Source of the DNA: Desulfuromonadaceae bacterium
GTDB taxonomy: Bacteria; Desulfobacterota; Desulfuromonadia; Geobacterales; Pseudopelobacteraceae
Reading direction: 5' to 3'
Assembly (NCBI GenBank): GCA_028683435.1
Contig: JAQUIG010000025.1
Coordinates: forward strand, 1 to 40,506
DNA length: 40,506 nucleotides
Position 1 is the first letter of the stretch. Every line of letters begins with the position of its first letter. Made by a program: the position numbers and the translations under genes. Below are positions 1-9,668 of the stretch, piece by piece. The notes beneath the pieces were generated by a model. It was not told the DNA's origin. It saw nothing but the letters and a program-made list of their open reading frames with translations, and ran no database searches.

Positions 1-551
1 CCGGTACGAATGCGGCGCTCGACGGCTACCGCGTGGCGGGAAAAACAGGGACGGCGCAGAAAGTCGATCCGGTCACCCGCACCTACTCCCCCTCCAAGCG
101 CATCGGCTCATTTGTCGGCTTTGTCCCGGCCGACAAACCGAAGCTGACGATCGCGGTGATTATTGATGAACCGCAGGGGGTCAAATACGGCGGTGTTGTC
201 GCCGCACCCGCATTTCGGGGAATCGCACAAAATACCTTGGCGTATCTGAAAATCCCGCCTAACGTGCCGATACCCGCAACCTCAAAAACAGCTGACGCGA
301 AATCTCCCCCCACTTCGGCAGTTGACGCGTTGTCTTATGGGGATGGAGATGTGGAGGAGATCCCGACGGGGGATGAGATCATGCCGAACTTTCGCGGCAT
401 GAGTATGCGAAGGGTTCTGCAGGTGATGGAGAAGCGCGGCATCAATATCCGCCTGATCGGAAGCGGTAAGGCTGCCGAGCAAAGCCCCCCTTACGGGCAT
501 AAGATCCGGGGGACCGACGCAGTCTGGATAAAGTTCACCCCTTCAGCTTGA
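1..551 (+). CDS. ftsI: Class B penicillin-binding protein (FtsI/PBP3 family), 3' part only
   Basis: This is the C-terminal end of a septal peptidoglycan transpeptidase; the reading frame is open from the window edge, so the start lies upstream. The first visible residues lead into KTGTAQK, the third conserved motif (KTG) of the penicillin-binding transpeptidase fold. The SxxK and SxN motifs must lie upstream. Near the C terminus a stretch starting at IMPNFRGMS looks like a single PASTA domain, as in many clostridial and deltaproteobacterial division PBPs (SpoVD-like) but not in E. coli FtsI. It is first in the visible dcw cluster and is followed by a hairpin terminator and a new promoter before murE. 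The role in septal crosslinking is inferred from family and position. Confidence 0.93.
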   Translation, partial: GTNAALDGYRVAGKTGTAQKVDPVTRTYSPSKRIGSFVGFVPADKPKLTIAVIIDEPQGVKYGGVVAAPAFRGIAQNTLAYLKIPPNVPIPATSKTADAKSPPTSAVDALSYGDGDVEEIPTGDEIMPNFRGMSMRRVLQVMEKRGINIRLIGSGKAAEQSPPYGHKIRGTDAVWIKFTPSA

Positions 552-562
552 TGCTGAAATCG

Positions 563-586
563 CCTGCCGGGCAACCGGCAGGTTTT
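563..586 (+). terminator. Hairpin terminator after ftsI
   Basis: CCTGCCGG (563-570) and CCGGCAGG (575-582) form a perfect 8-bp GC-rich stem with a GCAA loop, followed by TTTT and a little further by another TTTT. It starts 11 bases after the ftsI stop. The interrupted T tract suggests partial rather than complete termination. Confidence 0.6.
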
Positions 587-605
587 CCCGCTTTTAGTAA
601 GTTAG

Positions 606-644
606 AAGTGTATCTTTTGCAGTTATCAGGCAAAAAATACACTT
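606..644. repeat. 15-bp inverted repeat upstream of murE
   Basis: AAGTGTATCTTTTGC (606-620) and GCAAAAAATACACTT (630-644) are inverted copies matching at 14 of 15 positions around a 9-base centre. The right arm reaches the position expected for the -35 element of the murE promoter. It could be a regulator-binding site or an RNA hairpin; the sequence alone does not decide. Confidence 0.6.
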
Positions 645-669
645 TGTTACCGCACTTATCCTGTATAAT
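641..669 (+). promoter_or_regulatory. Candidate murE promoter
   Basis: A perfect TATAAT lies at 664-669. The hexamer 17 bp upstream (ACTTTG, 641-646) is a poor -35 element. A start about seven bases after the -10 box would fall at the AAGGAG ribosome-binding site (676-681), leaving a leader of only about 11 bases before the murE ATG. The inverted repeat at 606-644 abuts it. Confidence 0.5.
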
Positions 670-686
670 AGGGTTAAGGAGAGCTC

Positions 687-2210
687 ATGACGTTGCGTGA
701 ACTGATCGAAAAACTGTCCGATACAGAGAGCCACGGAGACACATCTGTCGATATACGTTCCCTGACCTGTGACTCACGCGCAGTCCAACCGGGTGCCCTC
801 TTTTTCGCACTCCCCGGCGCACAGGCCGATGGGCACCGCTATATCGGAAAGGCCGCTGCAGCGGGCGCTGCGGCGGTGGTTCTTGAGGACACAGCCTTTG
901 CTCCTGCGGGGATACCCTGGATCAGGGTGGTTGACGGCCGCGCTGCAATGGGGCGAATAGCTGCACTCTTCAACGGTGATCCAACCGCGACAAAACCGCT
1001 GATCGGCATAACCGGGACCAACGGCAAGACGACGACCACCTATCTGGTCGAGGCGATTCTGGCGGCGGCCGGCAAGCCTGCAGCGGTACTCGGCACGATC
1101 AGCTACCGCTTCGGCGCAATCACCATCGGGGCCTCTCACACAACCCCGGAATCAACCGAACTGCAGAGCGCGTTCCGGCAACTCGCGGACGCCGGGGCCG
1201 AGGCCTTCGTGATGGAGGTCTCCTCACACGCACTGGAGCAGAAGCGGGTCGATGGATGTCATTTTGATGTCGGCATCTTCAGTAACCTGACCCGTGACCA
1301 TCTGGATTACCACATTACGATGGAAAGCTATCTGGAGGCTAAATGCCGGCTTTTCACCGACCTGCTCCGCCCCTCACCGGAAAAGCCGCAGCGGCGCGCC
1401 GCCATCAACATGGATGATCCGTATGGAGAGAGAGTCGCCGCACGCTGCGCCTGTCCGGTGGTCAGCTTCGGGATTCAGGGGCGTTGCGATGTGCGCCCGA
1501 GCAGTGTGGTCTCATCAGTCAACGGCATCTCCGCTACGCTGATCACACCGGCAGGGGATATCGATTTTACCTCGCGACTTCTGGGCCGTTTTAATCTGTC
1601 CAATATTCTGGCCGCTGCGGCCGCCGGAATCGCCCTCGATCTGCCGCTTGGCGCGATCAAGAGCGGCATTGAAAACCATGCCACCATCCCGGGGCGCATG
1701 GAGCGGGTAGCAAACCGCCGCGGAGTTACCTGCCTGGTCGATTATGCCCATACAGGAGATGCGCTGGAGAATGTCCTTGCAACATTGCAGGAAATAGCAA
1801 CCGGAAGGATCATCACCCTGTTCGGCTGCGGCGGGGACCGCGACAACGGCAAGCGTCCTATCATGGGGAGAATCGCCGCCTCCATGAGCGATCTGGCGAT
1901 CGTCACCTCCGATAATCCCCGCAGCGAAGATCCGGCCGTTATTATGGAGCAGGTCAAGGGTGGCATAGATCCACTGGCTCTCCGCCAATACCAGCCGGAT
2001 GAACTGACTGCCGGCTTTGCGGAAAAAGGTTTTACCCTTTTGGAAAATAGGCGCCAGGCGATCCGGCTGGCGATCAATCTGGCACGTCCCGGCGACCTTG
2101 TCCTGCTGGCGGGCAAGGGTCATGAGGATTACCAGATTATCGGGACTGCCAAGCAGCATTTTGATGATCGCGAAGAAGCCGCAGCAGCCTTTACGGAGAA
2201 CGTGACATGA
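687..2210 (+). CDS. murE: UDP-MurNAc-L-Ala-D-Glu:meso-diaminopimelate ligase MurE
   Basis: Cytoplasmic ATP-dependent ligase that adds the third amino acid to the UDP-MurNAc peptide. The 507-residue length is normal. The Mur ligase P-loop (GTNGKTTTT) is near residues 110-118. DNPRSEDP begins at residue 409; the DNPR motif is the family signature for choosing meso-diaminopimelate rather than lysine, so the wall should be of the DAP type. The ATG at 687 follows AAGGAG (676-681) at a good distance. It follows its own candidate promoter and overlaps murF by four bases (ATGA), which suggests translational coupling. Confidence 0.97.
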   Translation: MTLRELIEKLSDTESHGDTSVDIRSLTCDSRAVQPGALFFALPGAQADGHRYIGKAAAAGAAAVVLEDTAFAPAGIPWIRVVDGRAAMGRIAALFNGDPTATKPLIGITGTNGKTTTTYLVEAILAAAGKPAAVLGTISYRFGAITIGASHTTPESTELQSAFRQLADAGAEAFVMEVSSHALEQKRVDGCHFDVGIFSNLTRDHLDYHITMESYLEAKCRLFTDLLRPSPEKPQRRAAINMDDPYGERVAARCACPVVSFGIQGRCDVRPSSVVSSVNGISATLITPAGDIDFTSRLLGRFNLSNILAAAAAGIALDLPLGAIKSGIENHATIPGRMERVANRRGVTCLVDYAHTGDALENVLATLQEIATGRIITLFGCGGDRDNGKRPIMGRIAASMSDLAIVTSDNPRSEDPAVIMEQVKGGIDPLALRQYQPDELTAGFAEKGFTLLENRRQAIRLAINLARPGDLVLLAGKGHEDYQIIGTAKQHFDDREEAAAAFTENVT

Positions 2211-3604
2211 TGTTTACCATCAACGAAATAGCCCTCGCCACCGGGGGCCGGATTGTCGGCCAAACGGCTGGAGAGGTGAACTCCGTATCCACCAATTCAC
2301 GGAGTGTCACCCCTGGTCAGCTTTTTGTGCCGTTGCGCGGGGAACGTTTTGATGGCCACGCGTTCATCCGCGAAGTGGCAGAGAAGGGGATCACCGCCAT
2401 CATGGCCGAAGAACATTGGCTGAAAGGGCACTCAATCCCCGATTCATTGTCCTGTGTCGCGGTAAAGAGCACCCTCCGCGGGCTGGGTGATCTGGCTGCG
2501 GCGTGGCGCAGGCGTTTCGATATCCCGGTCATCGCAGTGACCGGCAGCAACGGCAAGACAACAGTCAAGGAGATGCTGGGGACGATTCTGGAGCTAACCG
2601 CACCGGGGCTCAAAACAGCCGGCAATCTCAATAACCTGATCGGGTTGCCGCAGATGATCTTCCAACTCCTGCCGGAGCATCGCTGGGCGGTACTGGAAAT
2701 GGGGATGAGTGAACCTGGCGAGATCGACCGCCTGGCGGCAATAGCCGCCCCCCGTGTCGGCATCGTATTGAACGCCCTCCCCGCCCACCTGCTGAGCATG
2801 GGAACCGTCGAGGCGGTGGCCGCTGCCAAGGGTGAATTGCTCCATCGAATCAGTGATGGCGGCCTGGCGGTAGTTAACGCAGATGACTCTCGTGTCGCCT
2901 CGCTTTCTCAAAACGCATCCGCCCGCCGGATCAGTTTCGGCATCGATCGGGGTGAAGTACGCGCCCGTGAAATCAGGCAACTGGGACTGGATGGGCAGCA
3001 GTTCCTGCTCGTCACACCGCGAGGCGAAGCAACCATCCATCTGAAAGCCTGCGGACGCCACAATATCTATAATGCTCTTGCCGCAACCGCTGCACTTCTG
3101 GAGAAGGTCGCCCTGCCGACCATCGCCGCCGGACTGGAAGCCTTCACCCCGTACAAGGGGCGCTTCCAGATCGAGCGACTGGGGAGCATCACGCTGGTTG
3201 ACGACAGTTATAACGCCAACCCCGGCTCGACAAAAGCCGCTCTGGAAACCCTGGCTCAGATAGCGGCCGCAGGGCATCGCATCGCCGTTCTGGGTGATAT
3301 GCTGGAACTCGGGGAGCATGAGGCGGAGGCTCATCGTGGGGTCGGGGCTGTGGCCGGACGTAATGTTGACCGCCTCTACCTGACCGGCACACTGATGGTG
3401 AAATACGCTGCCGAGGGGGCAATGGAGGCCGGTATGCCGGCTGAATCGGTTATCTGCTGCGCAAGTCACTCGGAGATTGCCGGGTTGCTGCAGCACACGA
3501 TGACGAAAGGTGATGTGATTTTGCTCAAGGGGTCACGCGGGATGACTATGGAAAAAGTGGCAACTGAATTGAAGGATCTGATGCGGCACGCCAAAGGGGA
3601 TTAA
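2207..3604 (+). CDS. murF: UDP-MurNAc-tripeptide:D-Ala-D-Ala ligase MurF
   Basis: Adds D-alanyl-D-alanine to complete the UDP-MurNAc pentapeptide in the cytoplasm. The protein is about 465 residues, normal for MurF. The P-loop GSNGKTT lies at about residues 113-119, and DSYNANP, a family-typical segment, lies in the C-terminal half. Two ATG codons are adjacent (2207 and 2210); 2207 overlaps the murE stop as ATGA, so either may be used. The substrate dipeptide would come from Ddl, encoded further down the same cluster. The mraY start follows after three bases. Confidence 0.96.
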   Translation: MMFTINEIALATGGRIVGQTAGEVNSVSTNSRSVTPGQLFVPLRGERFDGHAFIREVAEKGITAIMAEEHWLKGHSIPDSLSCVAVKSTLRGLGDLAAAWRRRFDIPVIAVTGSNGKTTVKEMLGTILELTAPGLKTAGNLNNLIGLPQMIFQLLPEHRWAVLEMGMSEPGEIDRLAAIAAPRVGIVLNALPAHLLSMGTVEAVAAAKGELLHRISDGGLAVVNADDSRVASLSQNASARRISFGIDRGEVRAREIRQLGLDGQQFLLVTPRGEATIHLKACGRHNIYNALAATAALLEKVALPTIAAGLEAFTPYKGRFQIERLGSITLVDDSYNANPGSTKAALETLAQIAAAGHRIAVLGDMLELGEHEAEAHRGVGAVAGRNVDRLYLTGTLMVKYAAEGAMEAGMPAESVICCASHSEIAGLLQHTMTKGDVILLKGSRGMTMEKVATELKDLMRHAKGD

Positions 3605-3607
3605 CCG

Positions 3608-4684
3608 ATGCTTTACCATATTTTTTATCCGCTCGCGACTGACATCAAACTGTTTAATATCTTCAAATACCTGACCTTCCGTTCCATCTACGCCATGATC
3701 ACCGCGCTGGTGGTCTGCTTTATACTTGGTCCGTGGGTCATCCGCAAGCTGGAATCCCTGCAGGCCCGCCAGGTGATCCGCACCGATGGTCCGGAATCGC
3801 ATCTGCAGAAACAGGGGACCCCCACCATGGGGGGGGTGATAATCCTGGCGGCAATCGTCGTCCCGACCCTGCTTTGGGCCGATCTCACCAACCAGTACAT
3901 CTGGATCACGCTCTTCATCACGATCGGCTACGGCGTGATCGGTTTTGTGGATGACTACAAGAAGGTGGTCAAGAAAGACACCAAGGGGCTGTCCGCGCGC
4001 CAGAAGATGTTCTGGCAGGTTTTGCTGGCCGGATCGGTGGCCACGTACTTGTTTCTCAGGCCAGGGTTCAGTGAACAGCTTTTTTTCCCGCTATTCAAAA
4101 ACTTTCATCCTGACCTCTGGATCTGGTTCATTCCGTTCGCCACGATCGTAATTGTCGGCGCCAGCAACGCCGTCAACCTGACCGACGGTCTGGACGGACT
4201 CGCCATCGGCCCGGTGACTATCAATGCCGCCACCTACATGCTCTTCTCATACATCGCCGGACACGCCGCCCTGTCGGCCTACCTTCAGATTCCTCGCGTG
4301 GTGGGGGCCGGCGAACTGGCGGTACTGTGCGGCGCTATGGTAGGGGCAGGCCTCGGGTTCCTTTGGTACAACTCATATCCGGCCGAAGTTTTTATGGGAG
4401 ACGTCGGATCACTATCTTTAGGGGGGACGCTCGGGACCATCGCGGTGCTGACCAAGCAGGAACTCCTGCTGGTGATTGTCGGGGGCGTTTTTGTCGTCGA
4501 AGCACTCTCGGTCATATTTCAGGTTGGTTCATACAAGTATCGCGGCAAGCGCATCTTCCGTATGGCCCCGATCCACCACCATTTTGAACTTAAAGGTGTT
4601 GCCGAACCGAAGATCATCGTCCGCTTCTGGATTATCACGATAATTCTGGCACTGGTGGCTATTTCGACATTGAAGATGAGGTGA
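3608..4684 (+). CDS. mraY: Phospho-MurNAc-pentapeptide transferase MraY
   Basis: Integral membrane enzyme that moves phospho-MurNAc-pentapeptide to undecaprenyl phosphate, giving lipid I. The 358 residues contain about ten hydrophobic segments. Family landmarks are visible: DDYKK at about 115-119, NLTDGLDGL at about 190-198, and HHHFELKG near the C terminus, which contribute to the magnesium and nucleotide site. It sits between murF and murD with gaps of only a few bases (murD starts two bases after the stop codon), as in most dcw clusters. Confidence 0.97.
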   Translation: MLYHIFYPLATDIKLFNIFKYLTFRSIYAMITALVVCFILGPWVIRKLESLQARQVIRTDGPESHLQKQGTPTMGGVIILAAIVVPTLLWADLTNQYIWITLFITIGYGVIGFVDDYKKVVKKDTKGLSARQKMFWQVLLAGSVATYLFLRPGFSEQLFFPLFKNFHPDLWIWFIPFATIVIVGASNAVNLTDGLDGLAIGPVTINAATYMLFSYIAGHAALSAYLQIPRVVGAGELAVLCGAMVGAGLGFLWYNSYPAEVFMGDVGSLSLGGTLGTIAVLTKQELLLVIVGGVFVVEALSVIFQVGSYKYRGKRIFRMAPIHHHFELKGVAEPKIIVRFWIITIILALVAISTLKMR

Positions 4685-4685
4685 T

Positions 4686-6026
4686 ATGCAGATAAAAGAC
4701 AAAAATATCCTTATCGTCGGCCTTGCCAAAACCGGCGTGGCCTGCGCCCGTTTTCTCGCTTCAAAGGGAGCACGGGTAACCGTTACGGACATGCGGAATG
4801 AAGCTGATCTGGCAGCACAACTGGCGGAACTAGCGGAATTCGATATCATCCGTGAGCTGGAGCGGCATGATACAGCGACTTTCATCGCCAGCGATCTGAT
4901 CGTGGTGTCACCCGGCGTGCCGATGGAACTGCCGCAACTGGTGGCGGCAAAGGTCGCCGGAGTGGAGATCATCAGCGAGATTGAGCTTGCAGGGCGTTTC
5001 ATCGATGTCCCGCTGGCGGCGATCACCGGAACCAACGGCAAGACGACAACCACCACTATTCTCGGTGCGATCTTCAAGCACAACGGCTATCACACCTTTG
5101 TCGGCGGCAACATCGGCAACCCGCTGATTGAACTGGCGGAGTCGCATCAAATATGGGATCAGGTGGTGGCAGAAATTAGCTCGTTCCAGCTGGAGTGGAT
5201 CACTTTGTTCCGCCCGACCGTGGCGGCACTGTTGAACCTGAGCGAGGATCACCTCGACCGCTACCCGGATTACCAGACATATATAGATGCCAAGCTGCGC
5301 ATTTTTGAAAATCAGACCGAGGACGATTTTGCCGTGGTCAACCGCGATGATCCGCTCGTCTGGCAGCAGGTCCAGGGGATCAGGGCGGCACTGTTTCCCT
5401 TTAGTCGGAAGGTTGAGCTGGAAGAGGGTATTTTCTATCGGGACGGCGTCATCACCTATCGTCACAACGGCCATGAGGAGTGCTTCCCCACCGCCGCCAT
5501 CCGGCTGCAGGGGGTGCACAATCTGGAAAATATCATGGTCGCCACGGCGTGCGCTCTCCTGCTCGGCTGTCGTCCGGACGAAACTTTTGAAACTATTCTC
5601 TGTTTTGAGGCGCTGCATCACCGCATGGAATTTGTGCGCGAGATCGCCGGTGTCAGTTACTACGAGGACAGCAAGGCGACCAATGTCGGGAGCGTCGAGA
5701 AAGCGCTGGAAAGTTTCACGGAGATCACCCTTATAGCGGGCGGCAAGGACAAGGGTGGTTCATACGCACCGCTGATGCCGTTGATAAAAGAACGCGTGCG
5801 GCACCTGATACTGATCGGCGAAGCGGCCGGGCGGATGGAACAGGAGTTGGGAAAGTTGACCGACACCCGCCGGGCAGAAACCCTGGAAGATGCGGTGCGG
5901 CTTTCCGCGGAGATAACACCCCCCGGCGGCACGGTCCTGATGTCACCCGCCTGTTCGAGTTTCGATATGTTCCGTGATTACGAAGAGCGGGCACAAAGGT
6001 TCATTGCCGCAGTAAAGGCCCTGTAA
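4686..6026 (+). CDS. murD: UDP-MurNAc-L-Ala:D-Glu ligase MurD
   Basis: Cytoplasmic ligase that adds D-glutamate to UDP-MurNAc-L-alanine, upstream of MurE in the pathway. Length of 446 residues is typical. An N-terminal Rossmann-like segment ([11 protein letters not shown]) binds the UDP substrate; the ATP loop [10 protein letters not shown] is at about 115-124; [10 protein letters not shown], a MurD-typical C-terminal motif, is present. The stop codon at 6024-6026 is directly followed by the ftsW ATG, so the two are probably co-translated. Confidence 0.97.
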   Translation: MQIKDKNILIVGLAKTGVACARFLASKGARVTVTDMRNEADLAAQLAELAEFDIIRELERHDTATFIASDLIVVSPGVPMELPQLVAAKVAGVEIISEIELAGRFIDVPLAAITGTNGKTTTTTILGAIFKHNGYHTFVGGNIGNPLIELAESHQIWDQVVAEISSFQLEWITLFRPTVAALLNLSEDHLDRYPDYQTYIDAKLRIFENQTEDDFAVVNRDDPLVWQQVQGIRAALFPFSRKVELEEGIFYRDGVITYRHNGHEECFPTAAIRLQGVHNLENIMVATACALLLGCRPDETFETILCFEALHHRMEFVREIAGVSYYEDSKATNVGSVEKALESFTEITLIAGGKDKGGSYAPLMPLIKERVRHLILIGEAAGRMEQELGKLTDTRRAETLEDAVRLSAEITPPGGTVLMSPACSSFDMFRDYEERAQRFIAAVKAL

Positions 6027-7154
6027 ATGTTCAAAAAACTGGAAGAATATGATCTTGTGATCATGCTGATGGCCATCGCCCTGACCTGTTTCGGAGTGGT
6101 AATGGTCTATTCGGCCTCTTCCGTCATGGCTGCCAAACGTTTTCACGACGGCTTCTTCTTCCTCAAGCGCCAGGGGCTGTTCGCGCTGCTCGGCTTTACC
6201 CTTATGCTGATAACCATGCGGGTCAACTATCAGTTCTGGCGCAAGCTGGCTGTTCCGATTCTGCTCGGATGCGTCGTGCTGCTGGTGCTGGTGCTGATCC
6301 CCGGAATAGGGGGGAGCGCCGGTGGGGCGTCGCGCTGGATAAAACTCCCCGGCTTCAATCTGCAGCCGTCTGAGATCGCCAAGATAGCCCTGATCATGTA
6401 CATGGCCTATTCACTGGACAGAAAACAGGACAAGATCAAGCAGCTTGGCCCCGGCTTCGTTTCATACATGCTGATCCTCCTCGTGATGCTGGGACTCCTG
6501 CTCAAACAGCCGGATATGGGTTCGGCCCTCACCCTGGCGGCGGTTGCCATCATTATGCTTTTTGCCGCCGGAACACGTCTGATCTACATAATTTCAATAT
6601 TTTTGATGTCGCTGCCGTTCCTCTATTTCCTGGTAATGAATGTTGCCTATCGCAAGCGGCGCATTCTGGCGTTTCTCGACCCATGGCAGGACCCGCAGAA
6701 CAGTGGATTTCAGATCATCCAATCCTGGCTGGCGTTGGGAACAGGTGGCCTCTTCGGTCAGGGACTCGGGGAAGGAAAGCAGAAACTCTTTTACCTGCCG
6801 GAAGCGCACACCGACTTCATTCTCGCGGTTGTCGGCGAAGAGCTCGGTTTTCTCGGTGTGATCGTGATTATCGGCATGTTCTTTTTACTGGTGCAACGCT
6901 CCATGCGAATCGCTGTTGCCGCGCCGGACACGTTCGGTCGCTTTCTTGCCCTGGGGATTGCCGTGTTGTTCGGGATTGAGGCCACGGTCAATATGGGGGT
7001 CGTGACCGGACTGCTCCCGACCAAGGGTCTGGCGCTCCCCTTTATCAGCTACGGCGGCAGTTCGCTGCTGGTCAGTCTGTTCGCCGTCGGTATTCTGCTC
7101 AATATTTCTTCGGGACTGAAGATCTCTTCCATCAAACTCAAGGAGGAAAAATGA
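6027..7154 (+). CDS. ftsW: Septal peptidoglycan glycosyltransferase FtsW (SEDS family)
   Basis: Multi-pass membrane protein that polymerises lipid II at the septum together with the class B PBP encoded at the left edge. At 375 residues with about ten hydrophobic segments it fits the family. PSEIAKIA at about 113-120 is the SEDS signature after TM3, and the large loop contains GLGEGKQKLFYLPEAHTDFI, typical of FtsW/RodA. Position between murD and murG favours FtsW over RodA. It begins immediately after the murD stop and overlaps murG by four bases (ATGA). Confidence 0.95.
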   Translation: MFKKLEEYDLVIMLMAIALTCFGVVMVYSASSVMAAKRFHDGFFFLKRQGLFALLGFTLMLITMRVNYQFWRKLAVPILLGCVVLLVLVLIPGIGGSAGGASRWIKLPGFNLQPSEIAKIALIMYMAYSLDRKQDKIKQLGPGFVSYMLILLVMLGLLLKQPDMGSALTLAAVAIIMLFAAGTRLIYIISIFLMSLPFLYFLVMNVAYRKRRILAFLDPWQDPQNSGFQIIQSWLALGTGGLFGQGLGEGKQKLFYLPEAHTDFILAVVGEELGFLGVIVIIGMFFLLVQRSMRIAVAAPDTFGRFLALGIAVLFGIEATVNMGVVTGLLPTKGLALPFISYGGSSLLVSLFAVGILLNISSGLKISSIKLKEEK

Positions 7155-8299
7155 AACTGATCATTGCCGGCGGCGGCACCGGCGGGCACCTCTTCCCCGG
7201 TATCGCCGTGGCCGAAGAGTTTATGTCACGTGACCCGGCCAACCAGGTGCTGTTTGTCGGCACCGAACGCGGCATTGAAGCTAAGGCCGTACCGGCGGCC
7301 GGCTATCCATTGGAGCTGATTTCAGCAGCCGGGATTCGTGGGAAGGGGACTTTCAGCCAGCTCAAGGGTACGGCCATGATGCTGTATGGCTACGCCCAGT
7401 CGCGGAAAATATTGAAGAGATTCCGACCGGATATGGTTCTTGGCGTCGGCGGTTACGCCTCGCTGCCGATGGTGCTGGCGGCCCGCGGCATGCAGGTTCC
7501 ACGTTTCATCCATGAACAGAATGCCATTCCGGGTCAGACGAATCGCCTGCTGGCCAGGTTCGCAGATCAGGTCTTTATCACTCTGGAGGAATCGGCATCG
7601 TACTTCCCAAAGGATTCAACGCTGCTGACCGGCAACCCGCTCAGGCGGCAGATACTCGATATGGTGGCGAAGCAAAATCCCCCCTCGATCCCCCCTTTCG
7701 TAAAGGGGGGAAACGAAGTGAGTGAGCAGAGAAAATTCAACCTGTTCATCTTCGGAGGGAGCCAGGGTGCCCACGCCATTAATGTCGCGATGATTGAAGC
7801 GCTCACCTTGTTGAATGATTGCCCGGTCTTGCTGTCAATCACCCATCAGACCGGAGAAAAAGAGTGTGCCGAAGTCACGGCCGCATATCGCGCGGCGGGC
7901 GTTGATGCTGTGGTGACACCATTTATCAGCGACATGGCTGCTGAGTACGCCAGGGCGGATCTGATCATCTGCCGGGCGGGCGCTACCACTATCGCTGAAG
8001 TAACCGCCTGCGGCAAAGCCTGCCTGTTTATCCCGTATCCGCACGCAGTGGATGATCACCAGCGCCTTAACGCAGAGGCGCTGCTCAAGAAGGATGCCTG
8101 CTTCATGTTGCTGGAGTGGGAGCTGAACGGAAAGAGTCTGGCGGAGTCCATCTGTACCCTGGCCGTTGACACAGATCTTGTCCGCCGCACCGGCGAATCG
8201 GCCTTCAGTCTGGCCCGTCTGGACGCCTCCAGGATTATTGTCGATGAGATGACGAAAGCTAATGAAATCAAGAGGGCTACCCCATGTACGGAAAAATAA
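7151..8299 (+). CDS. murG: UDP-GlcNAc:lipid I GlcNAc transferase MurG, with in-frame repeat insertion
   Basis: Peripheral membrane GT-B enzyme that turns lipid I into lipid II. GGGTGGH near the N terminus, [11 protein letters not shown] at the start of the C-terminal domain, and the [10 protein letters not shown] segment followed by a DDHQ-type region are family hallmarks. It is 382 residues, longer than the usual 355-365. The excess is explained by about 20 residues around [12 protein letters not shown] (176-187), encoded by a C-run/G-run palindrome inserted exactly in the linker between the two domains. The frame stays open and all flanking motifs are intact, so it is probably active. It overlaps murC by 16 bases. 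Confidence 0.96.
   Translation: MKLIIAGGGTGGHLFPGIAVAEEFMSRDPANQVLFVGTERGIEAKAVPAAGYPLELISAAGIRGKGTFSQLKGTAMMLYGYAQSRKILKRFRPDMVLGVGGYASLPMVLAARGMQVPRFIHEQNAIPGQTNRLLARFADQVFITLEESASYFPKDSTLLTGNPLRRQILDMVAKQNPPSIPPFVKGGNEVSEQRKFNLFIFGGSQGAHAINVAMIEALTLLNDCPVLLSITHQTGEKECAEVTAAYRAAGVDAVVTPFISDMAAEYARADLIICRAGATTIAEVTACGKACLFIPYPHAVDDHQRLNAEALLKKDACFMLLEWELNGKSLAESICTLAVDTDLVRRTGESAFSLARLDASRIIVDEMTKANEIKRATPCTEK
7676..7711. repeat. Palindromic repeat element inside murG
   Basis: ATCCCCCCT occurs twice in tandem, separated by CG, and the second copy forms a perfect 9-bp stem: CCCCCCTTT (7690-7698) with AAAGGGGGG (7702-7710) around CGT. It encodes a proline/glycine-rich segment absent from typical MurG proteins. 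Similar C-run/G-run palindromes occur as dispersed repeats in many bacterial genomes; that this is a member of such a family here is inference, because no second copy is present in the window. Confidence 0.65.
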
Positions 8300-9663
8300 A
8301 CAAAATCCACTTCGTCGGCATCGGCGGTATCGGCATGAGCGGCATTGCCGAGGTGCTGCTTAACCTTGGCTATAAAGTTTCAGGTTCTGATCTGCGCGGC
8401 TCCGACATCACCGAGCGTCTGGCCGGGCTTGGCGCCGAAATCGGCATTGGCCACACTGCGGAAAACCTGAAGGATGTCGATGTCGTGGTGATCTCGTCCG
8501 CCGTGCACGGCGACAACCCCGAGGTGATCGAGGCCAGGCGGCTCCATATTCCGGTCATACCGCGCGCGGAAATGCTGGCTGAGTTGATGCGGATGAAATA
8601 CGGCATCGCCATCGCCGGTACTCACGGGAAAACGACCACCACCTCCATGACCGCCGCAGTTCTGGGACATGCCGGTATCGACCCGACGGTGGTAATCGGC
8701 GGCAAACTGAACGCCATCGGCACCAACGCCCAGATCGGGCAGGGGAAGTTCCTCCTCGCCGAGGCGGACGAATCTGATGGATCGTTCCTGCTCCTTTCGC
8801 CCACAATCGCCGTGGTCACCAATATTGACGCCGACCATCTCGATCATTATTCCGGCATTGAAGAGATCAAGGATACTTTTGTCGAATTTATCAACAAGGT
8901 TCCTTTTTATGGCCTGGCGGTGCTCTGTCTTGATGATAATAACATCCGTGAAATTCTGCCGCGGGTCAAAAAAAGATACACCACCTACGGGCTCTCCGCC
9001 CAGGCTGATATCCGTGCTGCCCATGTCAGGCATGACGGCTTTCAGACTTCGTTTGTTGCTTATTACAAAGGGTACCGGCTTGGGGAAATTTCCTTTCCGA
9101 TGCCGGGGCCGCACAATGTGCTGAACGCCATGGCCTGCATCGCCGTAGCTCTTGAGCTGGATGTCCCATTCAACGCCATCCAGGAGGGGTTTGCAGCGTT
9201 CAGCGGCGTCGGGCGGCGTTTTACCGTCAAGGGGGAGCCGAAAGGGATCATGGTAGTAGACGACTACGGCCACCATCCTGCCGAAATCAAGGCAACGCTG
9301 GCAGCTGCCCGGCAGGGATGGCCGGAGCGGCGCCTTGTGGCTGTTTTCCAGCCGCACCGTTACTCCCGTACCCATGAGCTGTTTGATGATTTTGTAACCG
9401 CTTTCCATGACGCTGACGTACTGGTGCTGACCGACGTATATGCTGCCGGTGAACTCCCGATCGAAGGGGCAACGGCAGAGCGGCTTTCCCGTGAGATCAG
9501 TCGTCATGGGCAAAAAGACGTGACCTGTATTCCGGATCGGGAGCTGATCCCTGCACATCTGGCCGGAATCGTCCGTGAAGGTGACATCGTCATTACCCTG
9601 GGGGCCGGAAATATCTGGCAGCAGGGAGAAATATTAGTCAGGCTGCTGGGAGAAGAAAGCTGA
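8284..9663 (+). CDS. murC: UDP-MurNAc:L-alanine ligase MurC
   Basis: First of the four peptide-adding Mur ligases, joining L-alanine to UDP-MurNAc in the cytoplasm. 459 residues is normal. The N-terminal nucleotide fold reads [12 protein letters not shown]; the ATP loop GTHGKTTTT is at about 112-120; [10 protein letters not shown] and FQPHRYSRT are typical of MurC and Mpl. MurC is preferred to the recycling ligase Mpl because of its location between murG and murB. The start lies inside the 3' end of murG (16-base overlap), implying coupled translation. Confidence 0.97.
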   Translation: MYGKINKIHFVGIGGIGMSGIAEVLLNLGYKVSGSDLRGSDITERLAGLGAEIGIGHTAENLKDVDVVVISSAVHGDNPEVIEARRLHIPVIPRAEMLAELMRMKYGIAIAGTHGKTTTTSMTAAVLGHAGIDPTVVIGGKLNAIGTNAQIGQGKFLLAEADESDGSFLLLSPTIAVVTNIDADHLDHYSGIEEIKDTFVEFINKVPFYGLAVLCLDDNNIREILPRVKKRYTTYGLSAQADIRAAHVRHDGFQTSFVAYYKGYRLGEISFPMPGPHNVLNAMACIAVALELDVPFNAIQEGFAAFSGVGRRFTVKGEPKGIMVVDDYGHHPAEIKATLAAARQGWPERRLVAVFQPHRYSRTHELFDDFVTAFHDADVLVLTDVYAAGELPIEGATAERLSREISRHGQKDVTCIPDRELIPAHLAGIVREGDIVITLGAGNIWQQGEILVRLLGEES

Positions 9664-9668
9664 AGCCG

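Noticed and set aside
8380-9558. 392-codon open frame on the minus strand opposite murC
   Set aside because: Antisense shadow within the dcw cluster; murC is complete and conserved here.
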